Positions 1 through 8,661 of a stretch of 17,500 nucleotides of DNA are shown here, piece by piece; the stretch's first letter is position 1, and every line of letters begins with the position of its first letter. A program made the translations under genes and the position numbers. The notes under the pieces were generated by a model. That model worked only from the letters and a program-made list of their open reading frames with translations. It had not been told where the DNA came from and searched no databases. The stretch is from assembly GCA_009663005.1 (NCBI GenBank), contig VIGQ01000941.1, positions 12,501-30,000 on the forward strand, given 5' to 3'. Source of the DNA: Actinidia chinensis. Its lineage: Eukaryota; Streptophyta; Magnoliopsida; Ericales; Actinidiaceae.

Positions 1-309
1 AAAAACAGACAGCTATATACATATTTCTGTGGTTTGTTAAAGAATTATTAAGAAATTACAATTCATGGACAACATAAGTCCCCCAAGATTGTGGAGAAAG
101 AATGACAGCATTAGGACACTTATTTTGTTTGGACCAACAAAAGGCTATGTAGTGTAGTGATTTATAATTATTATTTTTTTACAATTCATACACAAGAATC
201 AAGAATGGTTGAATGAGGCTAGTTCCCACAGTAAAAGTTTTTACCGGAGAAGAAGGCTTGTGGCTATTGTTATTGTATTAGGAGTAGTTTTATTTTAAAA
301 TTTTATGTT
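1..309. other. AT-rich non-coding DNA
   Basis: I see no open frame of useful length, repeat unit or RNA gene here. The stretch is AT-rich with short homopolymer runs, as in plant intergenic DNA. Confidence 0.6.
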
Positions 310-620
310 TAGGGTTTTTATTTAATTTTAAAGAGTCATAACATGACTATTGGAAGCAAAAGAGATGTGAAACCTGTCTCGTTTGTTAGGGATTGCAGCC
401 AGCAACCATATCTCTTCCCCCTTCTCCCTCCTTCACTTCTTTCTTGTTGTGCAGTGCTAGGCGCCCCGCCCTAGGATGTCCTAGGGTTTTCTCCCTTTTT
501 TCTCCCCTAATTCTCCCTTGTGGATTTCAAGGCTTTAGTACGTTTAGGGTTTACTCTTTCTGTGTCTCGCTGGTCCTTTATTCTAATTATTCTTTCTATC
601 AATGAAACATAGTTGCAGTT
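310..620 (+). other. Pyrimidine-rich segment with three telo-box motifs
   Basis: TAGGGTTT (reverse complement of the plant telo-box AAACCCTA) occurs at 310-317, 482-489 and 545-552. Around them lies a strongly C/T-rich strand at about 408-535. In plants such motifs and pyrimidine tracts are common in promoters and 5' leaders of translation-related genes and in some retrotransposon leaders. No coding region follows, so this may be a gene-leader fragment or repeat debris. The 70-codon frame at 393-605 is rich in Ser, Pro and Phe because of the pyrimidine tract and is not a credible protein. Confidence 0.35.
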
Positions 621-774
621 TAGTGACAGTTTGTGTTTAATCTTTAGCGTTTTTCAGATACATCCAAAAAACTCACCTTAGAATGCTTTTTTAGGGTTCA
701 TTTCAAATTGCGTAGCCTAAAGGCGACTTACGAATCCAATTTCATGAATCTCAAATTCCAAGACAGTTATCACC

Positions 775-1068
775 CCCCTCTTTTTGTGTTCTCTATTTGA
801 CTTTACTCTTTGGAGTTCTTATCTCGCTTCATCTCTCTCGTTATCAATTACAATTTTTTCCTCGGTGACTTTATCTCTCCTCCATCCATGTCATAAATCA
901 TCTCACTCTCTCTTTAAAAAGAAAAAATGTGATGACACAATGGAGAGAGAGAAGGCTAGACAGAAAAGATTGGAGGGGAAGAGTGCATTTATTGATATGA
1001 GGATAAAAGCAAAAGAGGAAAACATAAAAAAAGAAACAGAAAAAAACATATAAAGAGGGAATTTGTTA
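775..1068. other. Pyrimidine tract switching to purine tract
   Basis: The + strand is strongly C/T-rich from about 775 to 917. It then becomes strongly A/G-rich from about 915 to 1068, including GAGAGAGAGAAGG near 942. The CTCTCT and GAGAGA blocks on either side of the junction could pair into a hairpin. The 89-codon frame at 784-1053 simply translates these two tracts (Ser/Leu-rich, then Lys/Glu-rich) and shows no recognisable domain. Confidence 0.45.
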
Positions 1069-1227
1069 TTTTAGTCTTCAAAATTTATGGGAGATTTATA
1101 TTTATAGGTTATTCTTCATTGAATTCTATTCATATCCCTACCACCAAAGGTTTGTTGTTGAAAAAATTCTATCTTACATGCATTTTTTTCCTATACGTTT
1201 TAAAATAGCATCAATTATTAAGGTGAA

Positions 1228-1875
1228 TTCACCCCATGACCAAGAAATCAAGTCACGAGTACAAGTATTGAAGTCAATTATACAAAATACCCTAAATCTT
1301 AGTCAAAGTTGATCAAAAGGCTTTTTGACATAGAAGAATTACTGTATGAAGTGTTCATTATTTGAATTTCCTAATTGAATTTGGATATGGAGAGAATTAA
1401 TCAAATCTCGAGGATTTGGATGGAAGAGTCATTATTTAGATTTCTAAAATTGGATATGTAAAGAATTGACCAATCATGCCTGCAAGTACGAGATGAATAA
1501 TTTTGGCAAAAAGAAAAAAACACAAATTTTCCACCTACCTGCATTCTAAAAATTGATGTAACTTGTTACCAACGGTTGTCAGGGTTTCTCCGTTATAATA
1601 AATGAGTTGATGGAAGGCAAGAGGTTTTAGAGAGAAAAAAAACGAATAAGCTACGCAAATTATCATATAAGTTCTTACAGTACTTGGAGGATATTTTCTC
1701 CATGGCAAATATGAGTTGATAGAAGGCAAGAGGTAGAGGTAGAGTAGAGGCCAGTGGAAAAACAAGAGAGGTAATCAAATTATTCATATAACTTCTTCAA
1801 TTGTACTTAGAGAAATCATTGACCTTCACCTTCTCTTCAAGGTCGTTTATCAAAAATACTTTACTTCAAGGTCGA
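1228..1875 (+). repeat. Left arm of a diverged inverted repeat pair
   Basis: This segment can be aligned, with many substitutions and small indels, to the reverse complement of 4380-4990. Matching blocks keep the same order: the CACCCCATG region near 1230 with 4990-4980, 1363-1430 with 4805-4737, 1464-1474 with 4698-4688 (11 bp exact), 1604-1624 with 4522-4500, and 1655-1692 with 4491-4457. There is no coding potential, and I do not recognise the family. The two arms may be one old palindromic element, or two insertions of the same repeat in opposite orientations. Confidence 0.75.
1586..1812 (+). repeat. Imperfect tandem duplication, unit about 110 bp
   Basis: Copy A (1586-1695) and copy B (1696-1812) both begin with TTCTCC. 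They then share the ATGAGTTGAT-GAAGGCAAGAGG block (about 1602 and 1711), an AAATTAT-CATATAA block and a GTACTT-GAG block in the same order. Small open frames on the reverse strand (1535-1765, 1593-1787) are by-products of this repeat. The matching region of the other arm near 4450-4525 has one copy only. Confidence 0.7.
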
Positions 1876-2077
1876 TGTAGGTTCATTTTGTTTTTTCAAA
1901 TTTGTAAAAAATAATTAGGCCACATTGGGGAATTATGTGGACCTAAGTATGATTGTTTTAATTGGGTCCACATTTGTTAATTGAATTTAGATGTATTTTG
2001 ATGTTTGGGTTTTGGTGAGATTTGGGGTTTTAATTTGGATCCAAAGTGTTAGATTTATTGGATGTAAAGCCAAATGA
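1876..2077. other. AT-rich spacer inside the inverted repeats
   Basis: I see no gene here. It contains near-repeats of a short T/G-rich phrase (TTTTGATGTTTGGG, TTTGGTGAGATTTGGGG). Homology to the opposite arm fades out at about its left end. Confidence 0.4.
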
Positions 2078-2321
2078 TGTTATAAGACCCTCGTGATCCT
2101 TCGGAGTTTTAAAACTCTTCCAAACACAATCACCCCCAACATCAGCATTACCAACAAAATCATTTCTTTTTTTTTTCTTTCTTCTTTTTTGGTTTTTTTC
2201 TTTCTTTCTCTCTTTCCCTCTTTCTTTTTCTTTTATAATCTATTTTCTCTCTCTTTCGTCCAAGAACGAATTCTCGTGCCCTCTCTGACAGTGTAATTTT
2301 TCCTCTTCTTCTCTCTATCTG

Positions 2322-2337
2322 TGTGTTTTGAAACACA
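2322..2337 (+). repeat. Perfect 7-bp stem hairpin
   Basis: TGTGTTT and AAACACA are separated by two bases just downstream of the pyrimidine tract. It is probably incidental, though it sits where the leader of the putative LTR transcript would be. Confidence 0.4.
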
Positions 2338-2894
2338 GAGTGTTTGGAAGTGTACTGTTGTTAGATCGAGTGAAGGAAGAGTGTGATTCAAGTGGTGGTT
2401 ATTTAGAGAGAAATTATCTACAAAAAAACCCCCCTACTCCACGGGGCTCATATCGAGCCAATAATATCAGAGATCTGAGTATTTTGGATTCATCCATCTT
2501 CTTCATTTTTGGATCTTGCTTGTATTTTAATTGAGGTAAGGGGGTTAGTTTGTTGGGGTTTTTTTACTTTGGGTTTGTTGTTAATACTTATATTAAGTCT
2601 ATTGAGGCATTATTTTGAAGTATTAAATTTAAAACATACAAACTTGATTTATAATGAAAAGGTAAACGAGAGTTTACTTTTGGGATTTTATAGTTGGGTT
2701 GTGTTGATGATTATGATATTTTGTATATTTCTGTTGTTTAATTAAGCTATTAGCAGTGTAAATTTTATGTATGTTGGATCTTGAAAAGGGTTTTGATAAT
2801 GACATGCTATGATATACCAGAATTAGAGGGCTTAGATTAAGCCTGAAATGAAAGTCTAGATGGCAAAATATAACAGCCGGCGTGAGGGAATGGT

Positions 2895-3018
2895 CCGACC
2901 CTTTGGTTAGTGACCGAGAATGTTACCGGATATGGGTATGTCAAACCTTCGGTGAAAGTCCGAGAGTAGGCCGGATATGGGGTATGCCAAAACCTTCGGT
3001 GAAAGTCCGAAAAGTAGG
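2895..3018 (+). repeat. 45-48 bp minisatellite, about 2.6 copies
   Basis: Unit 1 is 2926-2970 and unit 2 is 2971-3018. Both run CCGGATATGGG...CCTTCGGTGAAAGTCCGA...AGTAGG. A more diverged partial copy (CCCTTTGGTTAGTGACCGAGAATG) precedes them at 2899-2922. The array is more GC-rich than its surroundings. The reverse frame at 2837-3046 follows the array and is rejected as a gene. Confidence 0.8.
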
Positions 3019-3065
3019 CCGTAGGTATTAGCCTAAGGTGTGTCATTCTAAATTATTGAGTAATC

Positions 3066-3190
3066 TTTTTCGAGAAAAGCCTGAAATTTTTAGAACTTTG
3101 TCGGTTTGAGGAATCACATATTTTTGATATGTCATTTAAAGGCATTCGAAATATAGCTTTTTTGAGAAAGCTGAAAATTGAGAACTGATT
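3066..3190 (+). repeat. Two spaced direct repeats of about 32 bp
   Basis: TTTTTCGAGAAAAGCCTGAAATT at 3066-3088 is repeated as TTTTTTGAGAAAGCTGAAAATT at about 3159-3180, about 92 bp apart. A shorter AAGCCTGAAATG also occurs near 2839. This is internal repetition of the putative LTR. Confidence 0.5.
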
Positions 3191-3530
3191 GATTGAGAAA
3201 TGAAGGATTAAACCAAAGTTTTTTGGTATAAATAAAAGCCTATTTTATTGAATCATGTTTTCATATATACTATGTATCATAGATTTTTGGCTTGAAGTAT
3301 CAAATTCATTTTTTTTTTTTTGTTATTGTTTTCAAAGTAACTTACCTTTACTATAAAGATAATTTTAGGTACCGAGGTTATCGGATTCGTGAGGCATGTG
3401 GATGGCTGATTGTTATTTTGTTTAATGTTTTAATTCTTGAAAAAGATTGTAATGTTTTTATTTGGCCCGATGTGGGTCAAAATTGTACTGCTCAATTTTA
3501 TACTTTGAAATTATTTTTTATGAATCGTTA

Positions 3531-3721
3531 GAATTTAATTCAAGTCATTAAATACAATTTGGGGGTTAAATAAAGAATTGAAAACTTTTGGGATCAATTT
3601 AAAAGACATTTAAAGTTGGATGGGTGAAAAAATCAATTTTTATTTTAATTGATTGTGCAACACAATCATTGTTACTTTACGTTAAAAAAATAGATTTTAA
3701 TAAAATAAATATATAAAAAAT
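3531..3721. other. AT-rich non-coding DNA
   Basis: No gene or clear repeat is visible. The stretch joins the LTR-like segment to the GA microsatellite. Confidence 0.4.
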
Positions 3722-3735
3722 AGAGAGAGAGAGAG
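3722..3735 (+). repeat. (AG)n microsatellite
   Basis: A pure dinucleotide run of seven AG units lies in otherwise AT-rich DNA. Confidence 0.9.
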
Positions 3736-4379
3736 TGGTGCGCGGGAATAATTAAAAGGAATGGGAATGGAACATTGAGAAATTATCTGGTGGTGATACT
3801 TATGATCATGAAAGATAGAGACATGCAATCTAAGGTGAGATGATGTCCGATCTAAATAAAATTTCAGTATATGTCCCTGGAAATATTATCTTTAATTTTG
3901 TACTCAAAGATAGGGAGCATGTCCAGGGAATGATTCATCGTACTCTGATAAATGACAATATATTTGTTATAGTAATTTAGTTGATTTTTAGTTATTTGCT
4001 TACGTGACCAGGTCTTGTTTGACTGGGGCGTGACAGTCCGAGTCCTATGAACGTACTTATAGGCGAGTGGATCTAGTTCGTTCACGGAGGATGCATGAAT
4101 GTAAGGATCAATCTCAATCATCCCTTGAAGCGTGCGGAGATCGTGTAATGACTTGGTCGGTCAAGGAGCACACCCCCAAGTTCCAGTATTCCACACTTAA
4201 ATCGCGTGAATTCGGTTAAGTTGGAGTTGTAAGTTGGACTTATATCATGCATATAATTGGTTAGCTAGATTTAGACCCCGTGGTTTTTCAAAGATTACTT
4301 TTTTATCCCTTCATCTTTAACACCTCTAGAATCCGCTAGACTAAATTTAGATCCATATGCCTTTTAGTACATCCAAAAA
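3736..4379. other. Non-coding DNA before the right inverted arm
   Basis: There is no supported gene. The 85-codon reverse-strand frame (4121-3864) has no motif I recognise. On the reverse strand 4035-4025 reads TGTCACGCCCC, which resembles the 5' end of some plant chromovirus LTRs, but no partner end or element body could be delimited. Confidence 0.4.
3874..3929 (+). repeat. Short bulged inverted repeat
   Basis: TCCCTGGA (3874-3881) pairs with TCCAGGGA (3922-3929), and TATCTTT (3887-3893) pairs with AAAGATA (3906-3912). This gives a two-part stem with an internal bulge. Confidence 0.6.
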
Positions 4380-4990
4380 ACTTCAACCTTCATTGAAGTT
4401 ATTTTTATAATACACCCTTGATAGAAAGATGGTGTCAATTATTTCTTTAAATTCTCTTAAGTACAGGGTTGAAACTTATATGAATTATGAGTAGCATAAC
4501 CTCTTGCCTTTCCTATCAACTCCATATTTTATATTGGAGAAACCTAGACACTTGGCAACCAAGTTAGCATATTTTTGGAATGCGAGTGTAGAGTAAAATT
4601 TTCCTTTTAGAAAATTCTAGGAAAACTCAATTCCGCACTATAAAGATTCTTTCTTTGCCAAAATCATTATTTTTTCATGCTTACTTCATTGGTCAATTAC
4701 TTCCGCATCCAAATCAATTTGGAAAACCCAATATAGGACTCTCCATCCAATCTTGAGATTGTTTAATTTTTTCCATATCCAAATCCAAATTCTTTTAGGA
4801 AATTAAAATATGACATTGCATAACTAATTCTTCCTGCAATATTTGACCAATTTGATCAAATTGACAAGGATTTTAGATCCGTCCGCATAAACTAATTATC
4901 AATTCAATCTTTGACTAGGATTTTAGATGGCTTATACAAGTGGCTTTCAATATTTGTACGTGAACTTGAATTCTTAACCATGGGTGGATT
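4380..4990 (-). repeat. Right arm of a diverged inverted repeat pair
   Basis: The reverse complement of this stretch aligns block by block to 1228-1875. Its best-preserved parts are 4737-4805 (both copies carry the TTTGGATATGGA and GGATGGA-GAGTC blocks) and 4688-4698. It lacks the second copy of the 110-bp unit seen in the left arm. There is no coding potential, and the AT-rich sequence gives no family name. Confidence 0.75.
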
Positions 4991-5589
4991 ACATATTAAA
5001 GTACTCAACTCGCAAAATATAAAATACATAAAAAGATTATTTCTTGTCACACGCATGACTACACACCTAAGGGATAACTTCTAAGACCCGACAAATTAAA
5101 ATTAAAATAAAAATGTCATTGATTTCTATACTTCTCATTTTCTTACAATTTTCTCATTGAACTCCTTTTTATTTTATCTTTATTAGGGTGAATTTACTCA
5201 AATATTTTCACTACATCGAAGAATTTTATGTAATTCATCGTATATAAAGTGAAAAAATTGTTTTGTTGTCCCTCAGCGAGTACATACACTAATTATATAT
5301 ATTCAAGTCTATTAATTAAAAATTGGACCACTGGTCCAAGGCGGTATAACAGGACACATATTGGCTTCGCATACCACCACGTTTGTAAGACAACCAATTT
5401 ATACTATATTAGGGAACAACACAGCTTAGTATGAACTCTATGTAAAATCTGCTCACACTTTATTTATACAAAAATACCCCCACAATGCTTCACCTTAGTG
5501 AGAAACATGTTTTTCTAATGGCCTTCCTCCTCTATCCTAAATACTTAGATATTAGAAAGAGGGACAAGTTTATTATTTATTACAGTCTC
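4991..5589. other. AT-rich non-coding DNA
   Basis: There is no supported gene. TAAGACCCGACAAATTAAAATTAAAAT at 5083-5109 recalls the opening of some plant LTRs (compare TATAAGACCC at 2081), but no element could be delimited. The 61-codon frame at 5249-5434 has no recognisable motif. Confidence 0.4.
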
Positions 5590-5790
5590 AACACGCCCCC
5601 CTCATATGGCCATGCTTTCCTGCTGTAAAGTGCAAACATGTGTAAGTATTTTAATTAGGTAGTCGATAAGGTTTTGAACAATAATTTATGCTTCACTCAA
5701 TCACTCCTCTCTCTCTCTCATACCATGTTGAAATGTTAACTAGTAATTTCTCTAAACACTGAGTTGTTAGAAAAATGAGTAAACTTTATA
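5590..5790 (-). mobile_element. Remnant of an LTR retrotransposon with a tRNA-iMet-type PBS
   Basis: On the reverse strand, CATTTCAACA (5735-5726) is followed directly by TGGTATGAGAG (5725-5715). That differs at one position from TGGTATCAGAG, the primer binding site complementary to plant initiator Met tRNA, and the CA just before it fits an LTR end. AACACGCCCCCCTC at 5592-5605 and the AGTTGTTAGAAAAATGAG phrase at 5763-5780 are, from memory, typical companions in a widespread plant repeat. A (CT)n run at 5707-5719 overlaps the PBS and may have altered it. No coding part remains. Confidence 0.38.
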
Positions 5791-6299
5791 TTATTATATA
5801 TACATTCCAGGAATGAGGTAATCACTGTCAACAAATACCTCATGACACAGTATCTGATCCAACCACCATGACACTAGCCCCATCACCGTCAGCAGGACGG
5901 TCAAAACCATTTCAGTCAATAATTCTTTGTCCCTATCATTCAATGCCAAGTGATTTGGCCCCAAATAGGTCAACTTCCATTTTACTGGCAATGAACCACC
6001 ACTTGAAAGGGAAATGTCAAGATTGTAATATGCACATAAAAAAAATTGGAGCACCACAAACGAAAACCTAAAATGACTCATATTTCGAAACTAAACGAGT
6101 TAACTCCCAAATCCAAATAATTAATGAGATAACCAAATAAAAAAATTAATTACATCCAATATATGTGAGATAACCAATCTGAAAAACTAATTAAATGCAA
6201 ACAAACCAAACTCAATGAAAAGATTAAGCACAAGCTTAGTATTATGGATTTTATGGATTCAAAGGAATTTCACATTCCCATTTCACCTAGTTCAAAAAT
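5791..6299. other. Non-coding flank upstream of the LINE
   Basis: The longest frame is 95 codons on the reverse strand (6081-5794), with a hydrophobic stretch that could form one membrane helix. A competing 67-codon frame lies on the + strand (5868-6071). Neither has a known domain, and I do not call either as a gene. The remainder is A-rich. Confidence 0.35.
6111..6195 (+). repeat. Imperfect 42-bp tandem duplication
   Basis: Copies at 6111-6152 and 6154-6195 share ATCCAA-T, GAGATAACCAA and AAAAA-TAATTA in order. Confidence 0.65.
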
Positions 6300-6309
6300 A
6301 AAAAAGGGG

Positions 6310-6690
6310 GAATAATTAGGTGACACACCCAGAGCAAGTAAGAGGAGAAGCTCTCGCTGGGCGATATAAAGAGTCCAGTGCTTGCTACTGTTGGGAGATT
6401 CTTTCTAGCTTACAGAGATTGATTCACTGTTTGAACTCATAATTTGTGAATCTGCTCGAGGATTTAACAAGCTTGTACGCAGATTTTTGAAGTGCGGAGT
6501 AGATAACAGACGAAGATTTTGGGTTAGGGAACTTCTCTCAACTCGTGAGATTTGAACCTTGGGTTTTTGTGAGTAAAGCCATTATTGAGGATTGCAAAGG
6601 TCTGGGTTATTCTCGTTGAGTGTCAAATCTGAACTCTTCTTTCAAGTTCAGGATTCTTGGGCTTTGATTCTGAGACCTAGATCGCCGATT
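6310..6690 (+). other. LINE 5' leader (putative internal promoter region)
   Basis: This is a non-coding, more balanced-composition stretch between the A-rich flank and the first ORF1-like frame. It has phrases typical of plant transcript leaders (GGGTTAGGGAACTTCTCTC, GATTTGAACCTTGGG). LINEs use an internal promoter in their leader, which is the presumed role here. I see no TATA box that could be defended. Confidence 0.5.
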
Positions 6691-7564
6691 TGTTCATGGG
6701 CTAGCAGGTTCCGAAATCCTTCCTTATTATGGAAAGGGTAAAAATAAGAAATGGGTCCTGGGGGCTCTCAAACCCAAAGCTGTAGTAGATTTGGGCAAGA
6801 ACAGATGGGAAGTCAAAGGAGAGGGCTGGTGGGTCGAATGTTATGCTGAAAGCAGGAAAAACTGAGATAAACACAGCACTGGATATGGCTCTTGCGGGTT
6901 CCAAACTCAAGCTCAAAAGGAGGGATGATTGCGAAATAATAAATGCGGAGAGACTCGAAACAACGGTAGATTCCAGGAGTCCTGAGTATGAAGGGAAGAA
7001 ATGGAGTGAGGAAACTGATGTTGTCTCCCAAACGCTTGGCGAACAGGACTCGGACTGCACACCAAGTGATTCGAAAAATGCCAATGAAGAACTCAAGAAG
7101 AACTGTCAGGCCTTCAACAACCCAGGAAGAAGGGGGAAAGTTGGAGGCAAAACAAACCAACAAAGAAAAGCAGTGGCGCAAGCTTGGTTTGTTGGTAGAA
7201 GACGGATGAGTGAAGGGCCCCCCAAACGCTTGAAGATTGAAGGTTGAGGTGGGAGAGAGAAGAGAAGGTCTAGTCAAGCGTAGTGAGGAACATATTCAGC
7301 GGCTGCTGGGAGATGGGAACACAGTGTCATGGCGTTACTTCGGAAGTGGCGTTTCCCCTAGAAAAAAAAGCCCTTAATTGTGATTGTAGAAAGCTGGAAA
7401 GTCGGGTGAGGATTCATTATCACGCAAGTGGATGATATCTTTGAATTTTTGAGGCGACACCAAAAATGAGGTTGCTCGAAGGTGGCCCGTATATGAATAT
7501 GGAAGGCACTTCTATTAAAAACCATGTCTAAGTACTTGCATTGGTGATGAAGAGCTGAAGCTAC

Positions 7565-7609
7565 TTTCCTGTCTGGGTCAGATTACCCAATTTGCCTTTG
7601 TCATTGTGG
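7565..7609 (+). other. DUF4283 core motif of LINE ORF1
   Basis: The frame reads FPVWVRLPNLPLSLW. The VWVRLP-LP--LW pattern is the best-conserved part of DUF4283 in plant LINE ORF1 proteins. Upstream parts of the domain (about 7300-7560) are too damaged to read. Confidence 0.85.
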
Positions 7610-7812
7610 GGTAAGAATCCTTATCAAGGAATGTGTCAAAGTGGCGAAACCTGATCGTGTAGATAAGTTTACGGATACCTTGAGAGCGTTTCATATGCTA
7701 GAGCTGAGTGAAATAGACATGGCCGAGGAAGTGGTTTGAGTATGTGGAGGTGGAATTCCCCAATGAGGAAAAAAACATGTCAATATAGCTATTATGAAAA
7801 CTTGCCCAATAT

Positions 7813-7854
7813 TGCACTAACTGTGCAATAATGGGTCACTCGGTTGGGTCTTGT
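7813..7854 (+). other. CCHC zinc knuckle of LINE ORF1
   Basis: All four metal ligands survive (Cys, Cys, His, Cys with spacing 2-4-4), followed by KGLE. Knuckles of this type bind the element RNA. The GHSVGSC ending is characteristic of plant LINE ORF1. Confidence 0.9.
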
Positions 7855-8661
7855 AAGGGTCTGGAAAGCATACAAGAAAAGAAGGGCTATGGAGACAAAA
7901 AAAAACAAGCCATGGGGCAGACAGCTGAAACGGGCCAAGAAAGCTAATAAAGGGGAGCACAGTGAATGGGATAACAAAGAAGGAAAGATCAGTGAAGGGG
8001 CAGGTAATGAATAGGGATAAAAATATATAGAGTGATTTCAGGAGAATATGTTCAAGGTCTGTGTTGAGGCACCCAGGAAAAGAAGTTCAAGCTGAGTGTG
8101 CTCGGAAACAAGGGAGAAGTGGAGAAGTTGGATTGAAGATGTTCGAGGGCAGAAGGTCCAGGGGAGGGACGAGGTGCCAACAATCAGAGGGTTCAGATCA
8201 GGAGGTTGGGAAAAGGAGGTAGAGTAGTAGAGTTATCTAAGGAGACAACAACTCAGAAATGGGAAAACAGTTCGGGCTAACCAGCAGGTCGAGTCAGGAA
8301 AAAAGAAAGGGACAGAAGAAATGCCTACTATAAAAAAAAATAGGGCCCAGTTGGGTGGGAGAGAGTATAAGCAGGAAAGCAGATGGGACGCTGAATACAA
8401 AGGGCCAGCAGAACCCTAAAAGGATTAGCTGCCCCACAAAAGAAGGGGATGATTACAGACAGCCAGGGAATCACGATGTTGCACGCAAATTCTAGAAAAA
8501 TATGCAAGTCAGTCCCAGGTGTGCACAGAGCATGAAGGTGAAGAAGGGAAAAGAGAAAGAAAGGAAGAAGTCAGAGGAAGAGTGGGTTAAAATTGTAGCC
8601 ATAGAGGATTTTATGCGGATATGGGGGGACTCCCTATCCAAGAAATAATGATTATTTCGTC

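Larger units (their letters stand above)
2536..3368 (+). other. Candidate intron in untranslated leader
   Basis: The donor is GAG/GTAAGGGG at 2533-2543. The acceptor is AATTTTAG at 3361-3368, preceded by a T-rich stretch that includes a 12-base T run near 3309. The interior is T-rich with TTGATTTATAATG-like sequence, as in plant introns. No reading frame crosses the junction, so only transcript data could confirm it. Confidence 0.25.
2078..3530 (+). mobile_element. Possible degenerate solo LTR (Ty3/gypsy chromovirus-like)
   Basis: This is a non-coding segment with LTR-like layout. It begins TGTTATAAGACCC, followed by a long pyrimidine tract (2161-2320) and a leader-like stretch. A good splice donor (GAG/GTAAGG, intron from 2536) and an acceptor-like TTTTAG/G (ends 3368, followed by GTACCGAGG) suggest a spliced untranslated leader of the kind I associate with plant chromovirus LTRs. 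Short tandem repeats with CCTTCGGTGAAAGTCCG lie between them. I cannot fix the 3' end or a target site duplication, and no internal gag-pol is adjacent. It could instead be the 5' UTR and first intron of a decayed host gene. Confidence 0.33.
6691..8648 (+). pseudogene. LINE ORF1 (DUF4283 / CCHC zinc-knuckle RNA-binding protein), broken
   Basis: ORF1 of plant L1 elements encodes a nucleic-acid-binding protein that packages the element RNA. Three pieces can be read in different frames. The first is an N-terminal stretch at 6728-6865 with KWVLGALKPKAVVDLGKN. The second is FPVWVRLPNLPLSLW at 7565-7609, the hallmark of the DUF4283 domain. The third is a CX2CX4HX4C zinc knuckle, CTNCAIMGHSVGSC, at 7813-7854. 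The frame leading into the knuckle (YENLP, 7794-7808) is shifted relative to it, so at least one indel lies there. A Lys/Glu-rich C-terminal piece runs in frame from 8532 to a TAA at 8646-8648. The 134-codon frame at 6843-7247 is probably part of the N-terminal region but shows no domain of its own. The start codon is uncertain. Confidence 0.85.

Noticed and set aside
784..1053. 89-codon frame with a Lys/Glu-rich tail
   Set aside because: Its composition follows directly from the pyrimidine and purine tracts, and no domain is visible.
2093..2745. Series of Phe/Ser/Leu-rich short frames suggesting membrane proteins
   Set aside because: They are translations of T-rich tracts and cross a likely intron boundary; there is no conserved motif.
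2895..3018. Regular repeats as a possible CRISPR array
   Set aside because: The units are directly adjacent, with no unique spacers, and the DNA is plant; it is a minisatellite.
6813..7277. 154-codon reverse-strand open frame, the longest in the window
   Set aside because: It lies antisense to LINE ORF1, overlaps open frames on both strands, and has no recognisable domain; it is a shadow of the ORF1 region.
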